Counted from the first letter of the stretch, positions 18,106 to 28,027 are shown. The stretch: 64,000 bases of DNA from Shinella sp. UYSO24 (GCA_902167985.1 CABHNZ010000018.1:1-64000), one strand, 5' to 3'. Notes: a model not told the origin generated them from the sequence alone. A program made the numbers and translations.

Positions 18106-19173
18106 TCAGGTCAAGAGCCACTCTTTGAAGCGGATGCTGAGCGCTTCGAGATTGGCGTCCCACCATCCGGCATTGGTGAAAAGATTGTCCGGCGATTCGA
18201 CATCGGCCAGCCACCGCTTGACCGCCGGTTCGACCTTGGCAAGCGCCGCCGGATTGGTCGGCGCATCGCCCGACTTGTTGGTGAGTTCTGCCTGGCGGTC
18301 CGGATCGAGGCAGAAGTCGAGGAACTGCATGGCCCCGTCGCGGTTCTTGCTGCCGCGCGGCACACCGAGCCAGCCGACACCGAGAATGTTCTGGCGGAAG
18401 GAATAGTCGATCGGCACATTCGCCGCCTGCATGTCCTTGACACGGGTCGTGTAAGTAAAGGTGTAGTCGGTCTCGTTGGACTGGATGAGCGAGACGGTCT
18501 GGGCGGTCTGGGCGATCCAGTGGGATACCGACGGCTTGATCTTGTCCAGCGCCTTGAAGGCGCGCTCGATATCGCAGGGATAGACCTGGCTCGGTGGCAC
18601 GCCGTCTGCCATCAGGGCGATTTCCAGCGTATCGTTGATCCGGGTGCGCAGCCCGCGGCGTCCGGGGAATTTCTGCACGTCCCAGAAATCGGTCCAGGTC
18701 GCGATCGGCTTCAGCCGGTTTGTCGGGAAGGCGATGCCGCCGGAAAAGATCGTGCCGCCAACCGCGTGGGTTCCGCGCGCCCGGGCGACGACCTTGCTGG
18801 TATCGACGAATTTCGCATCGATGGGCTCGAGCAGGTTTTCGCGCACCGCTTGCGGCACCCAGGCTTCCAGAAGGTCGACGACATCCCATTCTACGCTTTT
18901 CTGCTGCACCTGGACCTTGATCTTGGCAAGCTCGGGACCGGCGACGGTGATGATGTCGATGCCGGTCTTTTTGGTGAAGGGTTCATAAAGTGCCGTGCGT
19001 TTGGCGTCGCCCATGGCGCCGCCGGAATTGACGACCACCAGGCTCTTGCCTGCTGCCCAGGCTGGACGCAGGTAGGCGGGCATGGCAAGCGATGCTGCGG
19101 TCGCGCCGACCGACATTTTCAGGGCAGTTCGCCGTGTAAGGGCAGCTTGTGGCTTCCAAAGCTCTGTTGACAT
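18106..19173 (-). CDS. PotD/F-type ABC substrate-binding protein with Tat signal
   Basis: A 355-residue periplasmic solute-binding protein. The N-terminus is a twin-arginine signal (LTRRTALKMSVGATAASLAM, cleaved near AWA). It is followed by the family 1 solute-binding fold with LVVVNSGGAMGDAKRTALYE, VDLLEAWVPQAV and GWLGVPRGSKNRDGAMQFLD. It is the first gene of the operon, with a 54-bp gap before the hydrolase. The palindrome at 19281-19293 lies about 108 bp upstream of its start. The ligand is unknown; relatives bind polyamines, opines and modified amino acids. Confidence 0.88.
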   Translation of the reverse strand: MSTELWKPQAALTRRTALKMSVGATAASLAMPAYLRPAWAAGKSLVVVNSGGAMGDAKRTALYEPFTKKTGIDIITVAGPELAKIKVQVQQKSVEWDVVDLLEAWVPQAVRENLLEPIDAKFVDTSKVVARARGTHAVGGTIFSGGIAFPTNRLKPIATWTDFWDVQKFPGRRGLRTRINDTLEIALMADGVPPSQVYPCDIERAFKALDKIKPSVSHWIAQTAQTVSLIQSNETDYTFTYTTRVKDMQAANVPIDYSFRQNILGVGWLGVPRGSKNRDGAMQFLDFCLDPDRQAELTNKSGDAPTNPAALAKVEPAVKRWLADVESPDNLFTNAGWWDANLEALSIRFKEWLLT

Positions 19174-19280
19174 TGCACGTTCCCCTATTTCGCTATCGCG
19201 ATTGATTTTTACCGCTTCAGATTAAGCGCCGGAAACCGCCTTCTCCTAGAGACAGAATGACGTCGTCTGCCGGATTGTCT

Positions 19281-19293
19281 CGTCATTTTGACG
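19281..19293. promoter_or_regulatory. Candidate Lrp operator CGTCATTTTGACG
   Basis: A 13-bp inverted repeat (CGTCA, TTT, TGACG) lies between the Lrp-family gene and the binding-protein gene. It matches the site at 20030-20044 at 11 of 13 positions, differing only at the central bases. Finding one copy before each operon flanking the regulator makes an operator for that regulator likely. Confidence 0.6.
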
Positions 19294-19357
19294 ATCAATT
19301 CTGACATTCCGACGAGAACGCCGCCGCAGATGGTGCATCGCACAGCCAGCAGGCCAT

Positions 19358-19897
19358 TCAGCCCATTTCGCCCCGGCTGATTGCCGCCGCCTGGGATGTG
19401 GCTCGGCTTGGCTCGGAATTTGCGCGATGTTCTATCTTGGTCGAAAGAATGATCATCGAGCGGACATTCTCCACGCCCTGGATCGCCGAAAGATCCTGCG
19501 TGAGTGCCTCAAGATCCTCCAGTTGCGGGATTTCCACAAAGCAAAGGAGATCACATTCGCCATTGACCACATGCAGCGTCTTTATTTCCGGGAAAGTTGC
19601 CAGTTGGCGAATGATCGAAGCCTGTTTCTGCTTGGCGATATCCAGCATGACCTGGCAACGCGAATAGGTATCGAACGGATTTCGGTTCAAAAGCACGGTG
19701 TAACCAGCAATCGTGCCGCTTTTCTCCATCCGGGTGATGCGCTCGTGAACGGTCGTCCTGGCGATGCCGAGACGCTTGGCGATATTCGAGGTCGAGTCGC
19801 GGGCATCTGCCTGAAGCAGCGCCACGATGCTGCGATCGATGGAATCAAGATCCTGAGCCAAAATACTCTCCTGATGCCCGAAGCCGGGGTGTTGCAT
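19358..19897 (-). CDS. Lrp/AsnC-family regulator
   Basis: A 179-residue Lrp-type protein. The N-terminal helix-turn-helix reads STSNIAKRLGIARTTVHERI, followed by a RAM ligand-binding domain with IKTLHVVNGECDLLCFVEIP and VENVRSMIILS. It has about 20 extra residues at each end compared with a minimal Lrp. It lies between two catabolic operons: the importer operon downstream on the same strand and the aminotransferase operon divergent from it. Lrp-family regulators commonly sense an amino acid or pathway product and regulate themselves. The shared palindromes on both sides are its likely sites. Confidence 0.9.
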   Translation of the reverse strand: MQHPGFGHQESILAQDLDSIDRSIVALLQADARDSTSNIAKRLGIARTTVHERITRMEKSGTIAGYTVLLNRNPFDTYSRCQVMLDIAKQKQASIIRQLATFPEIKTLHVVNGECDLLCFVEIPQLEDLEALTQDLSAIQGVENVRSMIILSTKIEHRANSEPSRATSQAAAISRGEMG

Positions 19898-20029
19898 GGA
19901 TATTCAGGTCGTCGGCTTCCCGTTGTCTCTCCAGAGGTGAGGCAACAAACGGAGAGCGGTGAAACAAAAAACTGGCGATGATTATTGCAGAGCAAGGCCC
20001 GTGCGAATATCGCAATCGTCCGGAATCTA

Positions 20030-20044
20030 CCGTCATAATGACGG
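20030..20044. promoter_or_regulatory. Candidate Lrp operator CCGTCATAATGACGG
   Basis: A perfect 15-bp palindrome (7-bp arms, one central base) sits about midway in the 285-bp divergent region. It is about 133 bp from the regulator start and 139 bp from the aminotransferase start. Its core matches the site at 19281-19293. The rest of this intergenic region holds nothing else recognised. Confidence 0.65.
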
Positions 20045-20182
20045 ATTTTAGGTTTTTTGCGTCAAATCGTCTGTTGCGCCGACCCAGCTGCACGCTCACC
20101 TTTTCCGCATTGGTTTTACACCCGTTTGCGCCAGCCTGGGCATCAGTCTCTTCGCCTGGCGATATCAAAGGAATAGGATGAG

Positions 20183-21402
20183 ATGCAGACATCACGTCTG
20201 GCGGCACGCGCAGCGCGCTTGAACACGGCCGTCCATGTGGCTCCGAAGGCGGATCAGATTTCACTGGGCGGCGGCTATGCCTTTCCGGACATGTTGCCGG
20301 ATATCAGCCTTGTGGCCGCCGAAGCGGCCCGCGAACTGCGCACCAGCATCCTGCAATATGGCCCGCTGCTCGGCCTGCCGGAACTGCGGGATGCGCTGGT
20401 CGATTTCCTTGCCGAAGACGGGGTCAAGGTCACGCGGGACAACATCCTGATCACCAGCGGCGCCAAAAACGCCATGGACCTGGCGCTGAAGGTTTTCGTT
20501 GAGAAGGGCGACAGCATCGTTGTATCGCGCCCGAACTATGCCACGGCGCTGCATCTTTTCCGTAACCATGAGGTATCGTTCATCGAGATCGATATGGACG
20601 AGGCAGGGCTGCGGACAGATTTGCTCGAAAAGACCTTGACGGAATTGAGCGGCGCTGGCCGCCCGATCCCGAAACTGGTCTACGTGGTCCCGGACTTCCA
20701 CAATCCGACGGGCATTACCCTGTCTCTGGAGCGGCGCAAGCACCTCGTCGAACTGGCAGACCGGTTCGATTTCTACATTCTTGAAGACGATCCCTATCGG
20801 CGGATCAAATTCGAAGGCGAGTTCCTGCCGCCAATTCAGGCCTTCGACCGCAATGGCCGGGTGATTGGCGCGGGCACGGTTTCAAAAGTCTTCGCGCCCG
20901 GCATACGGATCGGATGGGCCAATGCGGCGCGGATATCATCGCGCGCATGGCGGCGTTGAAGAGCGACGGCGGCTGTTCGCCGTTCACCCAGAAGATCGTC
21001 GCCTCGATGATGAAATCCGGAGAAGTCGCCCGCCATACTCATTCCGTGTCGCTCGAGCTGAAGTTGCATCGCGATGTCATGGTCAAGGCCTTGCACCAGC
21101 ATATGCCGCAGGTCAGTTTCTCTGTTCCAAAGGGTGGTTACTACCTTTGGGTCCAGTTGCCGAAGGGCCTGCATTGCGACCTCTTCACAGCCGAAGCCGA
21201 AGCCAGCGGCGTGACGATCTTTTCCGGCCGGCCCTATTTCGCGGCTGCCGACGCGACCAATTACATCCGCCTTTGCTTCGCCACCTGCAAACCGGCCGAG
21301 ATCGAGAAGGGCATCGCCATTCTCGGCGAAGTTTGCACGCGCCTCCACAACCTGGCCGGTGCCGGTCAGGCAAATTCTGCAGAAATCGGACATTTTGATT
21401 AA
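20183..21402 (+). CDS. PLP-dependent class I/II aminotransferase (frameshifted)
   Basis: About 407 residues of the 2-aminoadipate/MocR-like aminotransferase family, without the GntR DNA-binding domain found in MocR proteins. Visible motifs: ISLGGGYAFPDMLPD, LPELRDALVDFL, YVVPDFHNPTG, LEDDPYRRIKF, and GTVSKVFAPGIRIGW with the PLP lysine. One G is missing near 20927, splitting the gene between GIRIGWANA and ADIIARMAALKSDGG; both halves are intact. It is the first gene of a rightward operon and follows an AAAGGAATAGG site. It likely moves the amino group of the pathway substrate or an intermediate to a 2-oxoacid. Confidence 0.85.
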
Positions 21403-21414
21403 GGAACCCGAGAC

Positions 21415-22416
21415 ATGTTCGTCACCAATCAGATCTATGCCATCGACCACCATCATGGGCAGGCAAGCCGCACCATTCTTTCAGGATATCCGACTATCCG
21501 GGGCGCAACGATGCGGGAGAAGTCCGATTATTACCTCAAGAACCTCAGCTGGATCCATGAAAGCCTGATCCGCGAGCCGCGCGGCCATCGCAACATGCTC
21601 GGCGCGATCCTGACCGAACCGGTCAGCGAGGATGCGGCTTTCGGGATCATTTTCAACCACGCCTTCGGCGTGTTCGACAGCTGCGGAGACAGCACGTTTG
21701 CTGCCGCCGCCGCGTTGGTCGAGACCGGTCTGGTGCCGGCGGTCGAACCCGTCACCCGCTTCACGCTCGACACCGTTCTCGGACCGATCGCGATTTCGGT
21801 CGACGTCAAGGATGGCGTGGTGAACATGGTGCGGTTCGAAAACGTGCCGTCCTACGAGGTCGGCTGCGTCAAACTCGATGTGCCGGACCTTGGCGAAGTC
21901 AATCTCGATATCGGTTTCGGCGGCCAGTATCACGGCTTCGTCGATGCCGATGCACTCGGCCTGAAGGTCAACAGGAACAATGAGTCGGATCTGGTTGCTG
22001 CTGCCCTGAAGATCTGGGCCAATGGCGGCAAGGAGCCCGGCATCAAGGACCCGGAAAACGGCAGATCGATCGTGCTCAACCTTGTCTCGTTCATCTCCAG
22101 AAACGACACGAAGAACAGCTATAACGTCGGTCACGTCTATCCGCCGGGACGCATGGGCCGGACGCCCGGCGGCACGGGAACCTGCGCGCTGATGGGCTTG
22201 CTGGCTGCTCGCGGGGAATACGACCCCAGCGAGACCTTCGCGATGAAGAGCGTTCTCGGCCTCGAATTCGTCGGCACCGGCGTTCCGGTCCAGATGCCGA
22301 ACGGCTCGAAGGCGATCCGGCCGACGCTGGGAGCGAAGTCCTACATGATGGGTATCCATCAGTTCGTCATCGATCCGGCCGACCCGTTCAAACATGGCTT
22401 TGTGCTCGAAGGATAA
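21415..22416 (+). CDS. Proline-racemase-family protein with an atypical active site
   Basis: This 333-residue protein has the proline racemase/4-hydroxyproline epimerase/trans-3-hydroxyproline dehydratase fold (DHHHGQASRTILSG, NMLGAILTEPV, MVRFENVPSY, LDIGFGGQYHGFVDA). Racemases use two cysteines, MCGHGT and PCGTGT. Here the first is kept in a variant motif, DSCGDST (residue about 87). At the second, TPGGTGTC (about 252), the Cys is Gly. Dehydratases have Thr at that position, so Gly suggests another reaction or an altered mechanism. The gene lies 12 bp after the aminotransferase and 4 bp before the SDR, clearly in the operon. It is uninterrupted. Confidence 0.8.
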   Translation: MFVTNQIYAIDHHHGQASRTILSGYPTIRGATMREKSDYYLKNLSWIHESLIREPRGHRNMLGAILTEPVSEDAAFGIIFNHAFGVFDSCGDSTFAAAAALVETGLVPAVEPVTRFTLDTVLGPIAISVDVKDGVVNMVRFENVPSYEVGCVKLDVPDLGEVNLDIGFGGQYHGFVDADALGLKVNRNNESDLVAAALKIWANGGKEPGIKDPENGRSIVLNLVSFISRNDTKNSYNVGHVYPPGRMGRTPGGTGTCALMGLLAARGEYDPSETFAMKSVLGLEFVGTGVPVQMPNGSKAIRPTLGAKSYMMGIHQFVIDPADPFKHGFVLEG

Positions 22417-22420
22417 GGCG

Positions 22421-23209
22421 ATGTCAGGAAAGCTTGACGGTAAACGCGCGATTGTCACAGGCGCGGCGCAAGGCATCGGTTATGCCTGCGCCGAGCGGTT
22501 CGTGGCCGAAGGCGCCCGGGTTCTGCTTGCCGATATCGACGCCGACAAGGTGCGGCACGCCGCAGAGGCGTTGAACGCCAACCATCCGGGAACCGCGTTC
22601 GACATCGGCTGCGATGTTGGCGATCTATCCGATCTGGCGAAAATGGTCGATCATGCTGCCCAAGTCCTGGGCGGCATCGACATTCTCGTCAACAATGCCG
22701 GCATTACCCAGCCGGCGGCGATCCTGGAGATCACCGAGGCGCAATATGACCGGGTACTCTCGGTCAATCTCAAGGCCGGTGTCTTCGCCACCCAGTTCGT
22801 GGCGAAACACATGATCGACCAGGGTTGCGGCGGCGTGATCATCAACATGTCGTCGGTCAATTCGGTGCTGACGATCCCCGAAATCCTCGCCTACAATCTT
22901 TCCAAGGGGGCGATCAACCAGCTGACCCGCAACACGGCGATCGCGCTGGCGCCTTACGGAATCCGTGTCTGCGCCATCGGGCCGGGGACGATCATGACGG
23001 AACTGTCGCGCCAGAGTGTTGCCTCGGACGAGGAAAAGCTGCGGGCAATCCTGCGGCGCACGCCGATCGGCAGGGCCGGCGAGCCTGAGGAAATCGGCGC
23101 CATCGCGGCATTTCTGGCCTCAACGGACGCCTCCTACATCACCGGCGAGGTCGTTTACGCCGACGGCGGCAGGCTTGGGCTCAATTACACCGTACCGGAT
23201 CGCGACTGA
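22421..23209 (+). CDS. Classical SDR-family dehydrogenase
   Basis: A 262-residue classical short-chain dehydrogenase. It has the NAD(P) motif TGAAQGIG, NNAG near residue 90, catalytic serine in INMSSVNSV, YNLSK (Tyr-x3-Lys), and a C-terminal GEVVYADGG. The ATG at 22421 is preferred over an upstream ATG at 22394. It begins the family's usual N-terminus (MSGKLDGKRAIVTGA), lies just after the racemase-like gene's stop and is preceded by GAAGGA. It probably oxidises a hydroxyl group of the pathway intermediate. Confidence 0.88.
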   Translation: MSGKLDGKRAIVTGAAQGIGYACAERFVAEGARVLLADIDADKVRHAAEALNANHPGTAFDIGCDVGDLSDLAKMVDHAAQVLGGIDILVNNAGITQPAAILEITEAQYDRVLSVNLKAGVFATQFVAKHMIDQGCGGVIINMSSVNSVLTIPEILAYNLSKGAINQLTRNTAIALAPYGIRVCAIGPGTIMTELSRQSVASDEEKLRAILRRTPIGRAGEPEEIGAIAAFLASTDASYITGEVVYADGGRLGLNYTVPDRD

Positions 23210-23243
23210 CGTCTCGGCATTTGCAGGCATAGAGGGAATAATC

Positions 23244-25338
23244 ATGCTCAACGACGGGACGCAGGTGCGGCTTGGCGTCGATATCGGCGGCACGTTTACG
23301 GACGTTGCCATGGAAATCGGCTCTACCCTGCATTCGATCAAGGTTCTGACGACCTATGCGGCGCCGGAACAGGCCATTCTCGAGGGCATCCAGCGAGTGG
23401 TTAGCGATGCCGGCATCGGCATCGAGGCCATCGATCTCATCATCCACGGCACGACGCTCGCCACCAATTCTCTGATCGAACGGCGCGGCGCCAAAACCGC
23501 ATTCCTGACGACTAGGGGATTTCGGGACGTCATCGAGATGCGCACCGAGAACCGGTTCGAGCAATACGATCTCAACATCGTGCTGCCGCCGCCGCTGATC
23601 GCCCGCGATCGCCGGTTCGTCGTCGCGGGCCGCCTTGCAGCCTCGGGACGCGAACTCGAAGCGCTTGACGAGCCTGCGATTGCGGCCATCGCCCGGCGCC
23701 TGAAGGACGAGGGTTTTGAAAGCGTCGCGATCGGCTTCATCCATTCCTATGTCGATGCCCGGCACGAAAAACGGCTCGCGAGATCATCCGGGAGATTGCT
23801 CCTGAGATCAGCATCTCCATATCGTCGGAAGTTTCGCCGCAGATGCGCGAATTCGAGCGGTTCAACACCGTCTGCTCGAACGCCTTCGTCAAGCCGCTGA
23901 TGGCCTCCTATCTCAACCGCCTCGTTGAACGGCTGAAGCAGATCGGCGCGGCATGCCCGGTCTTCATGATCCATTCCGGCGGTGGCCTGATCTCGGTGGA
24001 GACTGCGGCGGAGTTTCCCGTCAGGTTGCTGGAATCCGGCCCGGCGGGCGGTGCGATCTTTGCCGCCGATGTGGCCGCGCGCCACCAGCTAGACCAGATC
24101 CTGTCCTTCGACATGGGCGGGACGACCGCCAAGATCTGCCTGATCGAACAGCAGACGCCGAAAACAGCCCGTACTTTCGAAGTGGCGCGCACCTATCGGT
24201 TCAAGAAGGGATCGGGCATGCCGATCTCCATTCCCGTCATCGAGATGGTCGAAATCGGCGCCGGTGGCGGCTCGATCGCCCATGTCGACGGCATGCGGCA
24301 GATCCGCGTCGGGCCGGAAAGCGCCGGCAGCGAGCCGGGGCCGGCCAGTTACCAGCGCGGCGGGCAACGCCCGACCGTGACCGACGCCAATCTTGTGCTC
24401 GGCAAGCTCGATCCGGCGAATTTTGCGGGCGGGGAAATCGTGCTGTCGCAAGAAATTGCAGTGACAGCATTGGACGGGCATATCGGTGCGCAACTCGGCA
24501 TTTCGGCCGTCACCGCGGCGGTCGGCATCGGCGAGATGGTCGACGAAAACATGTCCAATGCCGCACGCGTGCATGCGGTCGAGAATGGCAAGGAGCTCAA
24601 CGGCTTCACCATGGTCGCCTATGGCGGCGGCGCGCCGCTGCATGCCTGCAGGCTGTGTGAAAAGCTCGGCATGTCGACGCTGCTGATCCCGCCGGGCGCG
24701 GTGTCGGTTCGGCGATCGGTTTCCTGCGCGCTCCTTTCGGTTACGAGGCCGTGCGCGGCACCTATGTCCGCCTCAGCCAGTTCGACGGCGCGCGGGTCGG
24801 CGCGGTGCTGAACGAAATGCGGGAGGAGGCCGTAGCAGTGGTCAAATCCAGTGCAGCGGCAGGTGATATCGCCATTGAGGCCAAGGCCTTCATGCGCTAT
24901 CGCGGCCAGGGATGGGAAATCCCGATCCTGCTTCCGTCCATTACCTTCGATGCGGACGGCGCAAGCCTTCTGGGCCAGCTGTTCGAGGCCGAATACATCA
25001 GGCTTTTCGGGCGTGCCTTGAGCGGGTTGGACGTCGAGGTGATGGGGTGGTCCATCCGAGCGGCAACGGAAATGCCGCCGGCTCTGCCCGTGAAGAGGGC
25101 CAGGGCGACAACTGCCGCAACACCCGTCGGCACACGAGACATATTCGACCCGCGCAGCTCCGCATTCGTGACCGCCAACATCGTCGAAAGGCAGTCCATG
25201 ACCACCGGCATGTCGGTGAGCGGGCCGGCGGTCATCACCGAGCGGGAAACGACCACCGTCGTCACCGCCGCATTCAGCGCCACCATGCAGGCCGATGGCT
25301 GCCTGCTGCTTCAGAGGAAGGACAACGTCCATGGCTGA
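23244..25338 (+). CDS. hyuA: Hydantoinase/oxoprolinase A subunit (two frameshifts)
   Basis: About 699 residues of the HyuA family, the ATP-binding subunit of hydantoinases, 5-oxoprolinases and acetone carboxylase relatives. Motifs include LGVDIGGTFTDVAM, HGTTLATNSLIERRGAKTAF, SGPAGGAIFAADVAAR, LSFDMGGTTAKICLI and AGGGSIAHVDGM. One base is missing near 23780 (before EIIREIAPEISI) and one G near 24701 (in GAGVGSAIGF). After correction, the frame runs to the stop at 25338, overlapping the next gene by 8 bp. With HyuB it would hydrolyse a cyclic amide at the cost of ATP. The substrate is unknown. Confidence 0.85.
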
Positions 25339-26961
25339 GGATATCCGCGACGTTCATTTCCAGATCATGTGGAACCGCCTGATCTCCGTGGTCGAGGAAC
25401 AGGCACTGACCCTTATCCGGACGGCCTTCTCGACCTCGGTTCGCGAATCCGGCGACCTGTCGGCCGGTGTCTTCGACAGCAACGGGCAGATGCTCGCTCA
25501 GGCTGTCACCGGCACTCCGGGCCATGTCAACGCCATGGCGGAGGCGGTCGGGCATTTCAGCCGTGCCATCGGCACCGACAATATCTTCGAAGGCGATGTC
25601 TACCTGACCAACGATCCATGGCAGGGAACCGGCCATCTGCACGATTTCACCTTTGTGTCCCCTTCGTTTCGGCAGGGCAAACTCGTCGGTTATTTCGCCT
25701 GTACGGCGCATGTGGTTGATGTCGGCGGGCGCGGTTTCGGACCCGATGCGAACGAGGTTTACGAAGAAGGGATCTTTATCCCGATCATGAAATTCGCCGA
25801 TCGGGGCGCCGTCGATCAGACGCTGGTTCGGATCGTTCGGCAGAACGTGCGTGAGGCCGATCAGGTGGTCGGCGACCTCTATTCGCTCGCCGCCTGCAAT
25901 GAGATCGGGCATCGGCGGCTGATGGACATGATGGACGAATTTCAGATCGGCACGCTGGACGCGTTGCGCGATTTCATTTTCGAAAACAGCCGCACAGCGA
26001 CCCTTGCAAGGCTGGCGGCTTTGCCGGCCGGACGCTACTCCAATAGCATGACCGTCGACGGTTATGGATCGCCGGTGGAGATGAAGGTCAGGCTCGATGT
26101 CTCCGCCCAAGGCGTGCATGCGGATTTCGACGGCACCTCCGGCCCGAGCCCGCTCGGCATCAACGTACCGCTGATCTATACGATGGCCTATTGCTGTTAC
26201 GGCCTGAAATGTGCGCTGGCGCCTGAAATTCCCAACAACCACGCCTCGCTTGCACCCTTTACCATCAGAGCACCGAAGGACTGCATTCTCAACGCCCAAT
26301 ATCCGGCACCGGTCGCGGTCCGCCATGTGCTTGGACATTTCGTTCCAGATGTTGTGCTCGGCGCGCTTTCGACGATGCAGCCCGATCTTGCTCCGGCCGA
26401 AGGGGCTGGCGCGTTATGGAACATTCATCTCAGCGTAAGGCCGGCGTCTGGCACGTCACCGGCGCCCGGGGAAACGCCGCAGAGTGCGGAAATCCTGATG
26501 TTCAATTCCGGCGGCGCCGTGCCCGCGCTGGGTTGGATGGGCTCAGTGCCACTGCATTCCCCTCCGGCGTCCATTCGGTTTCGGTCGAGGCAATCGAACA
26601 GATCGGCCCGGTGACGGTCTGGCGGAAGGAACTGCGCGAAAATTCCGGCGGTGCGGGGCGCCAGCGCGGTGGACTCGGACAGATTATCGAGATTGCCCCG
26701 AACGAGGGCCATGAGTTCCATTTCAATGCCATGTTCGATCGCGTCGATCACCCGGCGCGAGGCCGAGCAGGCGGTTTGCCGGGTGCGCCCGGAGCCGTTC
26801 GTCTGGACGACGGGACAATACTGAAGGCCAAGGGCCGTCAGAAAGTCCCGGCAGAACGTCGACTCGTGCTTGAACTGCCCGGCGGTGGCGGATACGGGGT
26901 TCCTCAAGAGCGCAACTCGGTAGAGACCGACTTTGATTTCGAGCGGGGCTATACCACTTAG
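25331..26961 (+). CDS. hyuB: Hydantoinase/oxoprolinase B subunit (frameshifted)
   Basis: About 544 residues of the HyuB family. It shows the conserved start (FQIMWNRLISVVEEQALTLI and FSTSVRESGDLSAGVFD), then VYLTNDPWQGTGHLHDFTFV, AHVVDVGGRGFGPDA and the ending LELPGGGGYG. One base is missing near 26518, just before GARAGLDGLSATAFPSGV. The C-terminus (FERGYTT) is at the usual family length, so the protein is complete. Its TAG stop overlaps the left end of the IS element. Because TTA is duplicated and both copies are followed by G, the stop codon is the same with or without the insertion. It pairs with HyuA. Confidence 0.85.
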
Positions 26962-27868
26962 AGCCCGTCCGAGAATAGAGTTGAGTGATCGGGCCGATGA
27001 TGATTCCAAGAAGGTGTCTGAAGCCTGAATGGAAGCGCCATGTGGAACCCGACCACCCGGCGGCAGTATAGTCGCAATCAGCCACGATACGAAACCGACC
27101 TGACGGACGCGGAATGGGCGGTGATAGCTCCCCTTCTTCCGCAGCCTGCGCCAAGGGGGCGTAAGCCGGCCTGGCCGCTGCGGGAGATCATCAATGCCAT
27201 TTTTTACGTTTTGCGGGGCGGCATTCCCTGGCGTCTCATCCCGAAAGACCTGCCGCCCAAGAGCACGGTTTTCGGGTATTTCTGCCGCTGGCGTGACACT
27301 GGTGTCTTCACGCGGATCAATCACTGCCTCGTCATGGTGGATAGCGAGCGGACCGGCCGCCAAGCCTCTCCAAGTGCTGCTGTGCTGGATAGCCAGAGTG
27401 TCAAAACCACCGAGAGCGGTGGTCCGCGTGGATATGATGCGGGTAAAAAGATCAAAGGCCGCAAGCGACAAGCGATGGTCGATATGGACGGACGTGCTCT
27501 CGTGCTTGATCCTCAACCGGCTGACGTTCAGGATCGCGATGGTGCCATCCCGGTTCTGCGACTGTCTCGGAAGTCCTTCCCGTTCGTGGCCAAAGCGTTT
27601 GCCGACATGGGATACTCTGGCGACAGACCACAAAATGCGACGCTGGTCGACGTCGAGATCGTCCGCAAGCCGAAAGATCAGGTCGGCTTTGCCGTTCATC
27701 CAAAGCGTTGGGTTGTCGAGCGCTTCTTCGCTTGGATCAGCCGAAACCGCCGATTATGGAAAGATCCGGAAGCAACCATCAAGTCCGCTAAGGCCTTCCT
27801 TTATGCCGCATCCATCATGACCCTCGTCAGACGGATCGCACGCCGATCATGAATTCTCGGACGGACTC
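26961..27868 (+). mobile_element. IS5-family (IS427-like) insertion sequence
   Basis: The element is about 908 bp with 16-bp terminal inverted repeats differing at one base: GAGCCCGTCCGAGAAT on the left, GAGTCCGTCCGAGAAT (as reverse complement) on the right. Both ends are flanked by TTA (26958-26960 and 27869-27871), a 3-bp target duplication. It holds one uninterrupted transposase gene. The clean ends and duplication suggest a recent or still intact insertion at the stop codon of the HyuB-like gene. Confidence 0.9.
27040..27852 (+). CDS. IS5-family DDE transposase
   Basis: This 270-residue transposase is in one frame. The N-terminal DUF4096-type part has DLTDAEWAVIAPLLPQP, REIINAIFYVLRGGIPWRL and PPKSTVFGYFCRW. 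The catalytic core has AVLDSQSVKTTE (first Asp), ADMGYSGD (second Asp) and KRWVVERFFAWISRNRRL (Glu). Many IS427-group elements make this protein by frameshifting between two genes; here a single frame spans both parts. Its stop codon overlaps the right inverted repeat. All catalytic residues are present, so it may be active. Confidence 0.92.
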   Translation: MWNPTTRRQYSRNQPRYETDLTDAEWAVIAPLLPQPAPRGRKPAWPLREIINAIFYVLRGGIPWRLIPKDLPPKSTVFGYFCRWRDTGVFTRINHCLVMVDSERTGRQASPSAAVLDSQSVKTTESGGPRGYDAGKKIKGRKRQAMVDMDGRALVLDPQPADVQDRDGAIPVLRLSRKSFPFVAKAFADMGYSGDRPQNATLVDVEIVRKPKDQVGFAVHPKRWVVERFFAWISRNRRLWKDPEATIKSAKAFLYAASIMTLVRRIARRS

Positions 27869-28027
27869 TTAGGCGCGCTTATTATTAGTTCCCCGAGTTA
27901 ATTTGCTGGTCGTGAGTTCGACTCCGTTGTTCAAGAGCACAAGCCTTAACTTACTGCAACAACCCGAAGAGCCACCTTCTCGGCATTGATTGCCACACTC
28001 AGGGGGTAACCGGATGGGTTGTCGCGG

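Noticed and set aside
21415..22416. Calling the racemase-family gene a proline racemase or hydroxyproline epimerase
   Set aside because: The second catalytic cysteine is glycine, so a two-base racemase mechanism is not supported.
25274..26338. A 354-codon minus-strand frame across the hydantoinase B gene
   Set aside because: The plus strand carries the full set of HyuB motifs; the antisense frame is a codon-bias shadow.
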